NCBI GenBank assembly: GCA_002366545.1
Contig: DFBH01000069.1
Location: forward strand, 45,765 to 75,987
Source: Candidatus Oleimmundimicrobium americanum
Lineage (GTDB): Bacteria > Actinomycetota > Aquicultoria > UBA3085 > Oleimmundimicrobiaceae
DNA: 30,223 bases
Direction: 5' to 3'
Shown one piece after another: positions 13,326-22,465 of this stretch. A program made the position numbers and the translations under genes. Numbering within the stretch: the stretch's first letter is position 1; each line of letters starts with the position of its first letter. The notes under the pieces were generated by a model that worked only from the letters and a program-made list of their open reading frames with translations, did not search any database and had not been told where the DNA came from.

Positions 13326-14842
13326 AACAAATAGCCATAGAGCCAGATAAAATAGTTTCGGTTTTTAAACGTCAGATTGAAGATTTTTCACCTTCCTTAA
13401 ATATAGAGGAAATTGGCGTTGTTTTAAAAACAGGAGACGGAGTAGCCCTTGTTAGAGGGTTACCTGGAGCAATGGCGGGCGAAATGCTGAAGTTTCCCGA
13501 TGGTGTTTATGGAGTGGTTTTAAATTTAGAGGAAGACGAAATAGGCGCTGTGCTTATGGGCGAAGCCACCGGAATCAAAGAAGGGGATATTGTAAAGCGA
13601 ACCGGTAAAATACTTCAGATTCCTGTGGGTGAAGCCATGGTGGGAAGGGTAGTAGACGCTTTAGGACAGCCCATTGACGGAAAGGGTCCCATAAAAGCAG
13701 ACAGCTTTCGGCCTATTGAATGGAAAGCGCCCGGTGTTGTGGAAAGACAGCCCGTAAAAGAGCCACTTCAGACAGGGATAAAAGCTATTGACGCCATGAT
13801 TCCAATTGGCCGAGGCCAAAGGGAGCTTATCATTGGTGATAGGCAAACCGGCAAGACAGCCATTGCGACCGATGCCATCATTAATCAGCAAGGAGAAGGT
13901 GTTATCTGTGTTTATGTGGCCATAGGCCAGAAAGCTTCCACTGTTGCCCAAGTTGTAAAAGATCTTGAGGATCGGGGAGCTATGGATTACACGGTTGTTG
14001 TAAGTGCCCCTGCTGATGAGCCGGCACCGCTTCAATATATTGCTCCTTATACCGGATGCGCCATAGCTGAATATTTTATGTATAAAGGCGGACACGCGCT
14101 TTGTGTATATGATGACCTTTCAAAACATGCTCAGGCCTACAGGCAAGTTTCGTTGGTCTTGCGTCGTCCTCCCGGCCGCGAAGCTTATCCGGGAGATATC
14201 TTTTACCTTCACTCTCGTTTGCTGGAAAGAGCGGTAAAACTGAGTGATAAAAATGGCGGCGGCTCCTTAACTGCTCTGCCTATTGTTGAAACTCAAGCAG
14301 GTGACGTTTCAGCTTATATCCCGACGAACGTAATTTCAATTACGGACGGTCAGATTTTCTTAGAGAGCGACCTCTTTTTTGCCGGTGTGAGACCCGCTAT
14401 CAACGTGGGTATTTCTGTTTCCAGGGTTGGAGGTAGCGCGCAGATTAAGGCAATGAAACAGGTGGCCGGTAGTTTGCGACTCGATTTAGCTCAATTCAGG
14501 GAGCTTGAAGCATTTGCCCAATTTGGTTCAGAGTTGGATGAGACGACCAAAGCACAGCTTTCGCGTGGCGAGAGAATGGTGGAAATCTTGAAACAAGGTC
14601 GTTATGTTCCTGTGTCGGTTGAGAAACAGGTCATTATCATTTATGCGGGCGTTAATGGTTATCTTGACGATATTTCTGTGGATAGAGTTAGTCAGTTTGA
14701 GACAGATATTTTGCAGTTCATAGAGGGAAATTATCCTGAAATAAGTCATAAGATTCGCGAGGAGAAAATAATATCCAAAGATATCGAGGTGTCTCTTAAA
14801 AAAGCAATTGAAGAATTCAAGACAACGCTTATTGAAAAATAG
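13322..14842 (+). CDS. atpA: ATP synthase F1 subunit alpha
   Basis: Non-catalytic nucleotide-binding subunit, 506 residues. The Walker A motif GDRQTGKT lies at 172-179, and IPIGRGQRELIIGDRQTGK is the family signature. The C-terminal domain includes LRLDLAQFRELEAFAQFGSELD. The N-terminal helix (residues ~1-22, IEPDKIVSVFKRQIEDF), which in other enzymes docks onto the N-terminal domain of delta, is present although that delta domain is missing from the neighbouring fusion. The ATG overlaps the atpF stop by four bases. Confidence 0.98.
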   Translation: MKQIAIEPDKIVSVFKRQIEDFSPSLNIEEIGVVLKTGDGVALVRGLPGAMAGEMLKFPDGVYGVVLNLEEDEIGAVLMGEATGIKEGDIVKRTGKILQIPVGEAMVGRVVDALGQPIDGKGPIKADSFRPIEWKAPGVVERQPVKEPLQTGIKAIDAMIPIGRGQRELIIGDRQTGKTAIATDAIINQQGEGVICVYVAIGQKASTVAQVVKDLEDRGAMDYTVVVSAPADEPAPLQYIAPYTGCAIAEYFMYKGGHALCVYDDLSKHAQAYRQVSLVLRRPPGREAYPGDIFYLHSRLLERAVKLSDKNGGGSLTALPIVETQAGDVSAYIPTNVISITDGQIFLESDLFFAGVRPAINVGISVSRVGGSAQIKAMKQVAGSLRLDLAQFRELEAFAQFGSELDETTKAQLSRGERMVEILKQGRYVPVSVEKQVIIIYAGVNGYLDDISVDRVSQFETDILQFIEGNYPEISHKIREEKIISKDIEVSLKKAIEEFKTTLIEK

Positions 14843-14868
14843 ATTTTACTTAGAAGGGTGCATAAGTT

Positions 14869-15744
14869 TTGGCTAGAACTCGTGAGATAAAAAGGCGAAT
14901 AAAAAGTATTGATAATACCAGGCAGATAACGAGAACCATGGAGATGGTTGCGGGGGCAAAGATTAGAAAATCCCAGGAGAGGATCGAAAACTCTCGCCCC
15001 TATGCTACAAAGATGATGGAAGTTCTCGCTAACCTATCTTCATATGTTAAAGCCGGGAAACATCCGCTTTTGGAAGTTCATGAAAAACAGGAGCGGGTTT
15101 ATATTTTGTCGATAACTTCAAACAGGGGATTGTGCGGAGCTTTTAACACAAACATTATTCGCAAAACTGAAAGTATTTTAGAAAGAGAAAAACAAGCAGA
15201 GAGCGAGGTAGTTCTATCGGCTGCCGGACAGAAGGGTATCAATTATTTTAAATACTGTGGCTATGAGTTGTTGTCAGAATATACTGAGATTGGTGACTCG
15301 CCTAAATTTGAAGATGCCCGCGAAATTGCCGCTAAAATTATGGAGATGTATATAAACCACGAGGTTGACAAGGTTTTAATTGTTTTTAATCACTTTAAAT
15401 CAGTAATGGATCAAAGACCGATTGAATACAATATTTTACCCATCGAAAAAGATATGGTGGAAGGCGAAAAAGAGCGTGCAATTCGCGATGATTATATATT
15501 TGAGCCGTCTCCTGAAAAAGTACTCCACGAGCTTTTGCCAACTTATGTGGAGACATTGGTTTATCGAACATTGATGGAATCTGTGGCGAGTGAGCATGGT
15601 GCGCGTCGGACGGCTATGAAAGCTGCAAGCGATAACGCCGCGGATATGATTGGTCAGCTTACAATGACTTTCAACAGGGCCAGGCAAGCTCAAATTACGC
15701 AAGAAATTTCCGAAATTGTTGGTGGAGCAGAAGCACTAAAATAA
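14869..15744 (+). CDS. atpG: ATP synthase F1 subunit gamma
   Basis: Central rotor shaft, 291 residues. Conserved ends are present: ARTREIKRRIKSIDNTRQITRTMEMVAGAKI at the N-terminus (without the full helix the coiled coil could not form) and the C-terminal helix with ASEHGARRTAMKAASDNA and FNRARQAQITQEISEIVGGAEAL. SNRGLCGAFN marks the globular domain. No plant-type regulatory cysteine insertion is seen. It starts with TTG at 14869, 26 bases after atpA, with AGAAGGG upstream. Confidence 0.97.
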   Translation: MARTREIKRRIKSIDNTRQITRTMEMVAGAKIRKSQERIENSRPYATKMMEVLANLSSYVKAGKHPLLEVHEKQERVYILSITSNRGLCGAFNTNIIRKTESILEREKQAESEVVLSAAGQKGINYFKYCGYELLSEYTEIGDSPKFEDAREIAAKIMEMYINHEVDKVLIVFNHFKSVMDQRPIEYNILPIEKDMVEGEKERAIRDDYIFEPSPEKVLHELLPTYVETLVYRTLMESVASEHGARRTAMKAASDNAADMIGQLTMTFNRARQAQITQEISEIVGGAEALK

Positions 15745-15760
15745 AGAGGTGAACTAATTA

Positions 15761-17179
15761 ATGAATATTGGAAAAATAACCAAGGTCATTGGACCAGTAG
15801 TTGATGTTGAGTTTGCTTCCGGTAATTTGCCGGAAATTTATACTGCTCTGAAGATTGAGAAAGAGGGAGCAGAGGGTAAGACTGAACTGATAGTAGAAGT
15901 TCAGCAACACATTGGGAAAAATCAAGTAAGGGCCGTTGCAATGGATTCAACGGATGGACTTGCCAGAGGGACGAAGGTTGTCGACACGGGCGAGCCGATA
16001 ATGGTTCCTGTTGGAGAAAAAACACTGGGCAGGATATTTAATGTTTTAGGGAAGGTTATTGACCACGGCGAGCCCATTGTTACCAGGGAAAACTACCCAA
16101 TCCACCGGAAGGCGCCCGAATTTGAGGAACTGGAACCAACAACCGAAATTTTTGAAACGGGCATTAAGGTTATAGACCTTTTGGCTCCATATGTTAAGGG
16201 TGGAAAAACCGGACTCTTTGGAGGAGCCGGTGTTGGAAAGACCGTTCTTATCATGGAACTCATTCACAATATCGCCACCGAACACGGCGGATATTCTGTA
16301 TTTAGCGGTGTTGGCGAAAGGACCAGGGAAGGTAACGATTTATGGCTGGAGATGAAGGAGTCTGGTGTTATTGACAAGACAGCTCTTGTTTACGGCCAGA
16401 TGAATGAGCCCCCGGGAGCGAGACTTAGGGTTGGTTTAACCGGACTTACGATGGCTGAGTATTTCCGTGACCAAGGACAAGACGTCCTTTACTTTGTTGA
16501 CAATATCTTCAGATTTGTTCAGGCCGGCTCTGAAGTGTCTGCCCTTTTGGGCAGAATGCCTTCGGCCGTTGGTTATCAGCCGACTTTAGGAACCGAGATG
16601 GGTGAATTACAAGAAAGAATTACATCCACTAAGAAGGGTTCTATTACTTCGGTTCAGGCAATCTATGTTCCCGCTGATGACCTAACAGACCCTGCTCCCG
16701 CAACGACGTTTACTCATCTTGATGCCACTACCGTTTTGTCGAGACAGATTGCTGAGCTTGGAATATATCCTGCTGTTGACCCTCTCGATTCAACATCGAG
16801 AATTCTTGATGCTACCTTTATTGGCGATGAGCACTATTCGGTTGCCCGCAAAGTGCAGGAGGTTTTACAGCGCTACAAAGAGTTGCAGGACGTTATCGCA
16901 ATTTTGGGTATGGATGAGCTTTCGGAAAATGATAAAGTTATCGTTCAGAGAGCCAGAAAAATACAGAAGTTTCTTTCACAGCCATTTTTTGTGGCGGAAC
17001 AATTTACCGGGAATCCGGGTATCTATGTATCATTAAAAGATACCATTAAAGGGTTTAAAGAAATTGTGGAAGGCATGTATGATGAGCTTCCCGAACAAGC
17101 TTTTTATATGGTTGGCACGATTGAAGATGCGATGGAAAAAGGCAAAAAATTGCTTGAAACTGTAGAGGTAGAAGCTTAA
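15761..17179 (+). CDS. atpD: ATP synthase F1 subunit beta
   Basis: Catalytic subunit, 472 residues. The Walker A motif GGAGVGKT lies at 154-161, followed by the catalytic glutamate in GVGERTREGNDLW. The DELSEN sequence (DELSEENDK-type DELSEED region, here DELSENDK) is close to the canonical DELSEED lever, with one acidic residue fewer. QAIYVPADDLTDPAPATTF is the family signature. It starts with ATG behind AAAGAGGTG, 16 bases after atpG. Confidence 0.98.
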   Translation: MNIGKITKVIGPVVDVEFASGNLPEIYTALKIEKEGAEGKTELIVEVQQHIGKNQVRAVAMDSTDGLARGTKVVDTGEPIMVPVGEKTLGRIFNVLGKVIDHGEPIVTRENYPIHRKAPEFEELEPTTEIFETGIKVIDLLAPYVKGGKTGLFGGAGVGKTVLIMELIHNIATEHGGYSVFSGVGERTREGNDLWLEMKESGVIDKTALVYGQMNEPPGARLRVGLTGLTMAEYFRDQGQDVLYFVDNIFRFVQAGSEVSALLGRMPSAVGYQPTLGTEMGELQERITSTKKGSITSVQAIYVPADDLTDPAPATTFTHLDATTVLSRQIAELGIYPAVDPLDSTSRILDATFIGDEHYSVARKVQEVLQRYKELQDVIAILGMDELSENDKVIVQRARKIQKFLSQPFFVAEQFTGNPGIYVSLKDTIKGFKEIVEGMYDELPEQAFYMVGTIEDAMEKGKKLLETVEVEA

Positions 17180-17194
17180 AGGAGCAAGTTGTTT

Positions 17195-17608
17195 ATGGCT
17201 GACAAGTTTGTAATGTGTGAAGTCGTTACGCCTGAACGCGTATTATATAGCGGAAATGTAAAAATGGTGGTTGCTCCCGGGATAGAGGGGGAGGTCGGTG
17301 TTTTGCCTCTTCACGCTCCTCTTGTGGCTGTTCTCGGTGTGGGAGAGTTAAGATTGAAGCTTGACGAGAATAAATATGAATATGTTGCCGTGCACAAGGG
17401 ATATATTCAGGTTCTGGAAGATAAGGTTATTATCCTTGCCAATTTTGCGGAATTTGCTTCGGAAATAGATGTTGAAAGAGCAAAAAAAGCAAAAGAGGGG
17501 GCTGCCAAGGAAATTATTGAAGCTCAGAAAAAAGGCGAGGATTACTACAAAGCTCAAATTGATTTGGAGAAAGCTGAAAATAGGTTACGCATTAGCAAGA
17601 GAATTTAA
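17195..17608 (+). CDS. atpC: ATP synthase F1 subunit epsilon
   Basis: Rotor subunit that can inhibit ATP hydrolysis. 137 residues from the preferred ATG at 17195 (AAAGGAG about 10 bases upstream; an in-frame TTG at 17189 would be too close). The N-terminal beta sandwich carries EVVTPERVLYSGNVKMVVAPGIEGEVGVLPLHAPLV, and the C-terminal two-helix domain (residues ~90-137) is present. This is the last gene of the atp operon, followed at 17659 by an intrinsic terminator. Confidence 0.95.
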   Translation: MADKFVMCEVVTPERVLYSGNVKMVVAPGIEGEVGVLPLHAPLVAVLGVGELRLKLDENKYEYVAVHKGYIQVLEDKVIILANFAEFASEIDVERAKKAKEGAAKEIIEAQKKGEDYYKAQIDLEKAENRLRISKRI

Positions 17609-17658
17609 TTTTGTTTCCAAAAATTCGATGATTAATTAAAATAAATTTTATATTTTAT

Positions 17659-17692
17659 TAAACCCTTGATTAATTCAAGGGTTTAATTTTAT
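17659..17692 (+). terminator. Intrinsic terminator of the atp operon
   Basis: Perfect 11-bp stem TAAACCCTTGA (17659-17669) / TCAAGGGTTTA (17675-17685) with a 5-base loop, followed by ATTTTATT. It lies 50 bases after the atpC stop. A-rich sequence also precedes the stem, so it may work in both directions. Confidence 0.85.
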
Positions 17693-17730
17693 TAGTGCTA
17701 TAAACCACCGGTTTACCCGGTCTGCCGGCC

Positions 17731-17751
17731 GCCGTGTCTACCGGCAGGCAG
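17731..17751. repeat. Palindromic TACCGGCAGGCA element in the atpC-murA gap
   Basis: The 21 bases here (core GTGTCTACCGGCAGGCAG) are identical to 29464-29484. The flanks are GC-rich with further CCGG palindromes (17707-17727). Nothing else in the 305-base gap between atpC and murA looks functional apart from the terminator at 17659 and a TTTCCAATTTCCAAT repeat near 17800. Confidence 0.7.
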
Positions 17752-17913
17752 AGAAATTGAGAACAAAGTTTTAGAAGTGTTTTTAAATTTGCATTTTGCA
17801 CTTTCCAATTTCCAATCGAGCATAGCGACGAAGTAACCTCTGGGTTATAATTCTACGTAACGGCCAACAAAAGACATACTATACTTATTAGTAATTAAAG
17901 TTTTAGGAGTTAT

Positions 17914-19191
17914 ATGGAAAAGCTGGTTATAAGGGGCGAAAATAAACTTGAGGGTATCGTCAAAATTAGTGGTGCCAAGAACGCTGCTCTTAAAATTATG
18001 GCTGCCTCAATATTAAGCGATGATAAGGTTATGCTCAAAAACGTTCCGAGAATTAAAGATGTTTTCGTGATGGCAAAGGTTCTTGAGGAACTTGGAATGA
18101 AAGTTAATTTTAATAAGTCCCGGGGTTTAATTATCGCACCTGCAAGTTCTCTGAAACATGAAGCTCCATACGAACTGGTAAATCAAATGCGGGCCTCAAT
18201 TATAGTTTTAGGTCCCTTGCTGGCAAAGGTTGGTAAAGCATGTGTGGCATTGCCCGGTGGATGCAATATTGGCTTAAGAAAGATAGATTTTCACTTACGC
18301 GGTTTAGAAAAAATGGGAGCTAAGATAAGGTTGGAACATGGGTTTATAGAAGCTGAGGCGGATGTTTTAAAGGGAACTGAAATTGATTTTAACTTCCCGA
18401 GTGTTGGAGCAACTGAGAATATCCTGATGGCTGCCGTTAAGGCAAAAGGGACAACCATTATAAAGAATGCTGCAAGAGAACCCGAAATACTTGACCTTAT
18501 TTATTTTTTGAAGCAGATGGGAGCAAAAATTAAGGGAGCAGGCACAAGCACTCTAATTATTGAAGGGGTAGATAAGCTTCATAGCTCACAAGAATACTCC
18601 GTCGTTTCTGACAGAATAGAGGCGGGAACATTTATGGTGGCGGCAGCTTTAACCGGTGGTAATATTGTAATTCAAAACGCACCTACGAATTTTATGGGGA
18701 TGATAATAGATAAATTAACAGAGGCCGGGATAACCATCGATGAAACAAGTGAGGGGCTTCGTATTTTTCGAAAAGGTGAAATCAAAGCGATTGACATATC
18801 TACCCTTCCTTACCCTGGTTTTCCAACAGATATGCAGGCTCAAATGATGATTTTGTTGTCCATTGCCAAAGGAGCGAGTATTGTAACGGAAAATGTTTTT
18901 GAAAACAGGTTTATGCTCGTTGATGAGCTTAATAGAATGGGAGCCGATATTTATATTCAAGATCCTCATGCGGTTATAAAAGGTGTAGACGGGTTCATTG
19001 GGTCTCCTGTAAGAGCTACTGATTTAAGGGGCGGAGCTGCTTTGGTTTTAGCGGGTTTGGCGGCTAAAGGAGTGACGGAAATTATGGATGTTTTTCACAT
19101 AGACAGGGGATATGAAAATCTGGAAGCTAAATTAAAATCCCTTGGCGCAGATATTGCTCGTATCGATGAGCAGGAGTCGCTCAAATTTTAA
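17914..19191 (+). CDS. murA: UDP-N-acetylglucosamine 1-carboxyvinyltransferase MurA
   Basis: First committed step of peptidoglycan synthesis: adds enolpyruvate from PEP to UDP-GlcNAc. 425 residues. KISGAKNAALKIMAA holds the active-site Lys-Asn pair. LPGGCNIGLRKIDFHLRGLE holds the PEP-binding cysteine C117; having Cys rather than Asp predicts fosfomycin sensitivity. DLRGGAALVLAGLAA near the C-terminus is the usual late motif. The ATG follows TAGGAG. Placement after the atp operon is common in Gram-positive bacteria. Its TAA stop overlaps the stop of the converging gene in a shared TTAA. Confidence 0.97.
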   Translation: MEKLVIRGENKLEGIVKISGAKNAALKIMAASILSDDKVMLKNVPRIKDVFVMAKVLEELGMKVNFNKSRGLIIAPASSLKHEAPYELVNQMRASIIVLGPLLAKVGKACVALPGGCNIGLRKIDFHLRGLEKMGAKIRLEHGFIEAEADVLKGTEIDFNFPSVGATENILMAAVKAKGTTIIKNAAREPEILDLIYFLKQMGAKIKGAGTSTLIIEGVDKLHSSQEYSVVSDRIEAGTFMVAAALTGGNIVIQNAPTNFMGMIIDKLTEAGITIDETSEGLRIFRKGEIKAIDISTLPYPGFPTDMQAQMMILLSIAKGASIVTENVFENRFMLVDELNRMGADIYIQDPHAVIKGVDGFIGSPVRATDLRGGAALVLAGLAAKGVTEIMDVFHIDRGYENLEAKLKSLGADIARIDEQESLKF

Positions 19192-20249
19192 ATTTTTGGA
19201 AAATTTACTTTTCTATTAGGGGGAATAATCTCAATCCATGTCTGTCCCCGATTTAATTTAATTTCTTTTCCGAATTCATCGTAAAATTTTATTGTACTTG
19301 TTGAATTTTCTCGAACCCATTTTCCTTTGGTCGCTTTTCCGTCCAGAAAAGCATACGCTGTTCCATTTCCCACGGTGCCGATTTTTACGCGCCCTATTTT
19401 GTCAACTATCTGAATAGACGTTATTTGAACTAAGATGTTTTTTACTTGAAGTTGCTCGCCTGAGTTACTGTCTTTGTGGGGTAATCCTCCCATAAATCGG
19501 ACGTAAGAATTTTTCCCCTTGTCGTATTCGTATTTAGCTTTAAACTTCGGCGAAGAAAAGTCTATTTCAACGTAAGTTTCATCGGGTCGTTCTTGAATAG
19601 AGATATCATCTTTAAACTTGAAAGACTCAAAATTTGCCTCGGAATCGAATTTTTTTTGAGCAGCGCGCTTTCGTAGATTTTCAGTTGATGTATAGAGATT
19701 ATGCGGTCTGTTGCGGTTTTTTGCTCTCCAGTAAGCGCCGGAGTTGGCAAATTCATCTAGGGCTGCCACATGGAGTTCTTTAACGGTTGAATAACCCGTT
19801 GGAGATCCGCCGCAATGTGCCAATATGGCATCGTATCCTTTTGCTATACTGGCGAAATATTCTCTCACGCTTCTCACAGGGCCGATATTTTTACAATCTT
19901 TATGGGTATAGATAGCCAAAAATCTGGTAATTCCTCCTTCGGCAAGGGTTTCATATACTATACATGCATCTTCTAAACCCGATTGAGGTCGTGCTGCGGG
20001 ATGATTCTCAATAATTATAGCAAGCGGTCTGAGCTTGGAATCTTCTTCGGTAGTTTTTTCACCGCAGACTGGACAAAAGTATTCCGGCGGCTTTATCTCT
20101 TCAACGAGCTCTTCTTTATTCTCGACGGATTTTTCTCCGATAATTAACTCTTTTTCTTGAGTTTTTGAGGGGGTTAAAGAAAAATAGACTATAAATGAAA
20201 CCGTACCAACTAATGTTAAGGTGAGTAAAATTGTTAGATTTTTTTTCAC
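19188..20249 (-). CDS. DUF3048 (YerB-like) membrane-anchored protein
   Basis: Secreted or membrane-anchored protein of unknown function in the DUF3048/YerB family. Family blocks: LRPLAIIIENHPAARPQSGLEDACIVYETLAEGGITRFLAIY, IGPVRSVREYF, HCGGSP and RNRPHNLYT. One N-terminal membrane helix (about residues 4-25) is followed by a charged linker and a CPVCGEKT zinc-knuckle-like segment. I place the start at the GTG at 20249 (353 residues) because AAAGGACG lies just upstream. The frame stays open 29 codons further to an ATG at 20336, but that stretch is translated repeat DNA. It is the only - strand gene in the window. C-terminal VGNGTAYAFLDGKATKGKW fits the family. Confidence 0.87.
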   Translation of the reverse strand: MKKNLTILLTLTLVGTVSFIVYFSLTPSKTQEKELIIGEKSVENKEELVEEIKPPEYFCPVCGEKTTEEDSKLRPLAIIIENHPAARPQSGLEDACIVYETLAEGGITRFLAIYTHKDCKNIGPVRSVREYFASIAKGYDAILAHCGGSPTGYSTVKELHVAALDEFANSGAYWRAKNRNRPHNLYTSTENLRKRAAQKKFDSEANFESFKFKDDISIQERPDETYVEIDFSSPKFKAKYEYDKGKNSYVRFMGGLPHKDSNSGEQLQVKNILVQITSIQIVDKIGRVKIGTVGNGTAYAFLDGKATKGKWVRENSTSTIKFYDEFGKEIKLNRGQTWIEIIPPNRKVNFPKI

Positions 20250-20280
20250 TAAATTTTCACGTCCTTTTTTATTTTGAAAG

Positions 20281-20356
20281 GGCAATCTTTCCCCCCTTCT
20301 TGATGGGCGAAGATTAACCCGCCTGCCGGTAGGCACGGGGGTGAAAGTGATAGGGT
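20281..20356. repeat. Diverged G/C-rich element interrupted by the palindromic element
   Basis: The outer parts (CCCCCCTTCTTGATGGG and GGGGGTGAAAGTGATAGGG, then TTAACATTTTTATTTTT) parallel the element at 9785-9870. CCTGCCGGTAGGCA at 20322-20335 sits in the middle. It lies in the 259-base gap between the divergent DUF3048 and fabZ genes, where promoters for both must lie; I see no confident promoter. Confidence 0.6.
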
Positions 20357-20508
20357 TTTGCCCTTAACATTTTTATTTTTTCAATATCGTTTTTATTTTT
20401 TCATTTTTCTTTTATATTTTGAAGGATTATATCATAATAAATGAACTTGTCTAAATCTTGTGAAAGGGATAAACTTTTTTTCATGTGATTAAAAAGGAGG
20501 AAATTTTT

Positions 20509-20931
20509 ATGTTAGATATTAATGAAATTAAGGAAATTATTCCTCACAGGTACCCGTTTCTTTTGGTGGATAAGATTCTTGAGGTCGAAGAAGGAAAACG
20601 TGCTGTGGGAATTAAAAATGTTACCGCAAATGAATACTTTTTTACAGGCCATTTTCCCGATTACCCTGTTATGCCGGGGGTATTGATAGTTGAAGCGCTG
20701 GCTCAAGTTGGAGCGGTTGCAATTTTAAGCAAAGAGGAAAACAAGGGAAAAATTGCTTTTTTTGCGGGGATAGACAAAGTGAAGTTTAAGAGGCAAGTTC
20801 GCCCGGGAGATCAATTGAGATTGGAAACGGAAATCATAAAGGCGAAAGGCCCCATCGGTGTGGGGAGAGCAAAAGCCACCGTAAATGGAGAATTAACGGT
20901 TCAAGGTGAGTTAACTTTTGCCATAAAATGA
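20509..20931 (+). CDS. fabZ: 3-hydroxyacyl-[acyl-carrier-protein] dehydratase FabZ
   Basis: Hot-dog fold dehydratase of type II fatty-acid synthesis. The catalytic His48 lies in FTGHFPDYPVMPGVLIVEALAQ and the catalytic Glu62 in VEALAQ. IPHRYPFLLVDKI at the N-terminus is the family start. 140 residues from the ATG at 20509, chosen because AAGGAGG lies 10 bases upstream; an in-frame ATG at 20485 precedes that site and is rejected. No other fatty-acid genes are adjacent. Its placement next to the glycan cluster resembles the fabZ-envelope linkage of many bacteria. Confidence 0.95.
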   Translation: MLDINEIKEIIPHRYPFLLVDKILEVEEGKRAVGIKNVTANEYFFTGHFPDYPVMPGVLIVEALAQVGAVAILSKEENKGKIAFFAGIDKVKFKRQVRPGDQLRLETEIIKAKGPIGVGRAKATVNGELTVQGELTFAIK

Positions 20932-20944
20932 GCAACGGTTTAGT

Positions 20945-20973
20945 TCGACAGGGTAGGGTTCTTATGCTAACAT
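20945..20973 (+). promoter_or_regulatory. Candidate promoter of the surface-glycan gene cluster
   Basis: TCGACA (5 of 6) at 20945-20950, a 17-base spacer, and TAACAT at 20968-20973 preceded by TGC (extended -10). It lies between the fabZ stop and the dehydrogenase start. The -10 context TGCTAACAT resembles the rpmE candidate TGCTAATAT. Confidence 0.4.
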
Positions 20974-21000
20974 CTATTAGTTTACAAGCAGGGGATGAAG

Positions 21001-22296
21001 ATGTTTCTAAAGGATAAAATAGCCGAGAAAAAAGCGAAGATTGGGATAGTTGGATTGGGATATGTGGGGTTGCCTCTCGCCGTTGAAATGGCCAATGCTG
21101 GTTTTGAGGTTGTCGGTATAGATGTCGATGGCGAAAAAGTAAATAAAATATCCGAGGGAAAGAATTATATTCCCGATTTAGAGGTAAAAACCATAGAAAG
21201 ACTGGTAGGCGAAGGCCACCTTAAAGCGACCAATGATTTTAGTATCGTAAGTAATTTGGACGCGATAATTATTTGCGTTCCCACACCCCTTAATAAAATG
21301 AGGGAACCGGATACTTCATATATTCAAAGCAGCATTAATTCAATTTCCCCCTATCTTAAAAAAGGGCAGTTGCTCATCCTTGAAAGCACATCTTATCCTG
21401 GCACAACGGAAGAAATTATTTTACCTGTGATTAAAAAATACGGTTTAGAAGTCGGCAAAGACATTTATGTTGCGTTTTCTCCTGAGAGGGTAGATCCCGG
21501 AAATAAGAAATATTCAATCAAAAATACTCCAAAAGTTGTTGGAGGGGTTACGGAAAAATGTACCGATATAGCTGCTTTGTTGTATGCTCAAATTGCAGAG
21601 GAAGTGGTGCCGGTATCTTCCCTTAAAGCGGCGGAGATGACAAAGCTTTTAGAAAACATATTTCGTTGTGTGAATATAGCTCTGGTTAATGAGATTATGA
21701 TTTTGTGCGATAGAATGGGTATAGATGTTTGGGAAGTCATAAAGGCGGCATCCACCAAGCCGTTTGGTTTTATGCCGTTTTATCCCGGTCCGGGATTAGG
21801 TGGACACTGTATTCCCGTAGACCCTTTTTATCTTTCCTGGAAGGCCAAGGAGTATGATTTTTACACCGAGTTTATTGAGCTTGCTGGCAAGGTAAATCAA
21901 AATATGCCTTACTATGTTGTCTCAAAAATAGCGGAATCTTTAAACGATGTTCAAAAGAGCATCAAGGGTTCCAAAATCCTTATTTTGGGGGTTGCCTACA
22001 AGAGAGATATTGATGATATTAGAGAGTCCCCGGCTTTAAGAGTTATTGAAATTCTTGGACAGAAGGGCGCGTTTATTTCCTACCATGATCCTTATATAAA
22101 TAAAATTAGCGTTGGAGATGAATCTTTTTGTTCCGAACCATTGAGCGAAGATGTGTTAAGAGAAAAAGATTGTGTGGTGGTAATCACCGACCATTCTAAT
22201 GTGGACTACGAACTCATTGTTGAAAAAGCAAATCTTGTGGTAGATACCAGAAATGCTTTGGATAAGTTTAAGAATGGTAATATAGTTAAGATTTAA
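21001..22296 (+). CDS. UDP-N-acetyl-hexosamine 6-dehydrogenase (WecC/WbpA family)
   Basis: NAD-dependent four-electron oxidation of a UDP-N-acetylhexosamine to its uronic acid. The N-terminal Rossmann motif is GIVGLGYVGLPLAVEMA. The catalytic Cys270 lies in PGPGLGGHCIPVDPFYLSWKAKEY, and the C-terminal domain begins ILILGVAYKRDIDDIRESPA. The PFYPGPGLGGHCIPVDPFYL form is closest in my memory to UDP-GlcNAc dehydrogenases (WbpA), while the nearby 2-epimerase would suit UDP-ManNAc oxidation (WecC). Either gives a HexNAcA. The start is the ATG at 21001 behind AGGGGATG; an ATG at 20995 lies too close to the same site. 432 residues including the start region. Confidence 0.88.
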   Translation: MFLKDKIAEKKAKIGIVGLGYVGLPLAVEMANAGFEVVGIDVDGEKVNKISEGKNYIPDLEVKTIERLVGEGHLKATNDFSIVSNLDAIIICVPTPLNKMREPDTSYIQSSINSISPYLKKGQLLILESTSYPGTTEEIILPVIKKYGLEVGKDIYVAFSPERVDPGNKKYSIKNTPKVVGGVTEKCTDIAALLYAQIAEEVVPVSSLKAAEMTKLLENIFRCVNIALVNEIMILCDRMGIDVWEVIKAASTKPFGFMPFYPGPGLGGHCIPVDPFYLSWKAKEYDFYTEFIELAGKVNQNMPYYVVSKIAESLNDVQKSIKGSKILILGVAYKRDIDDIRESPALRVIEILGQKGAFISYHDPYINKISVGDESFCSEPLSEDVLREKDCVVVITDHSNVDYELIVEKANLVVDTRNALDKFKNGNIVKI

Positions 22297-22465
22297 AATT
22301 TTAAGAAGTTTGATGATTGCTAAATCGGCAAAAATTGATTCAGATTAAAGGCTAATGGGTAGAGAAAAAAGTTAAAAGTATCTTGTATTAAATTTATCAC
22401 CGTAAATCACCCGATTTTAAGTGTAGTTTTCGCGCAATTATTTGATTTGTTAAGAGGACATTGAA

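Noticed and set aside
17341..17557. Open frames antisense to the atp genes and other housekeeping genes
   Set aside because: They lie entirely inside well-conserved genes on the opposite strand and show biased, non-protein-like composition.
20250..20336. 29-codon N-terminal extension of the DUF3048 protein
   Set aside because: The extension translates intergenic repeat DNA, while a GTG with a good ribosome site is followed at once by a membrane-helix signal.
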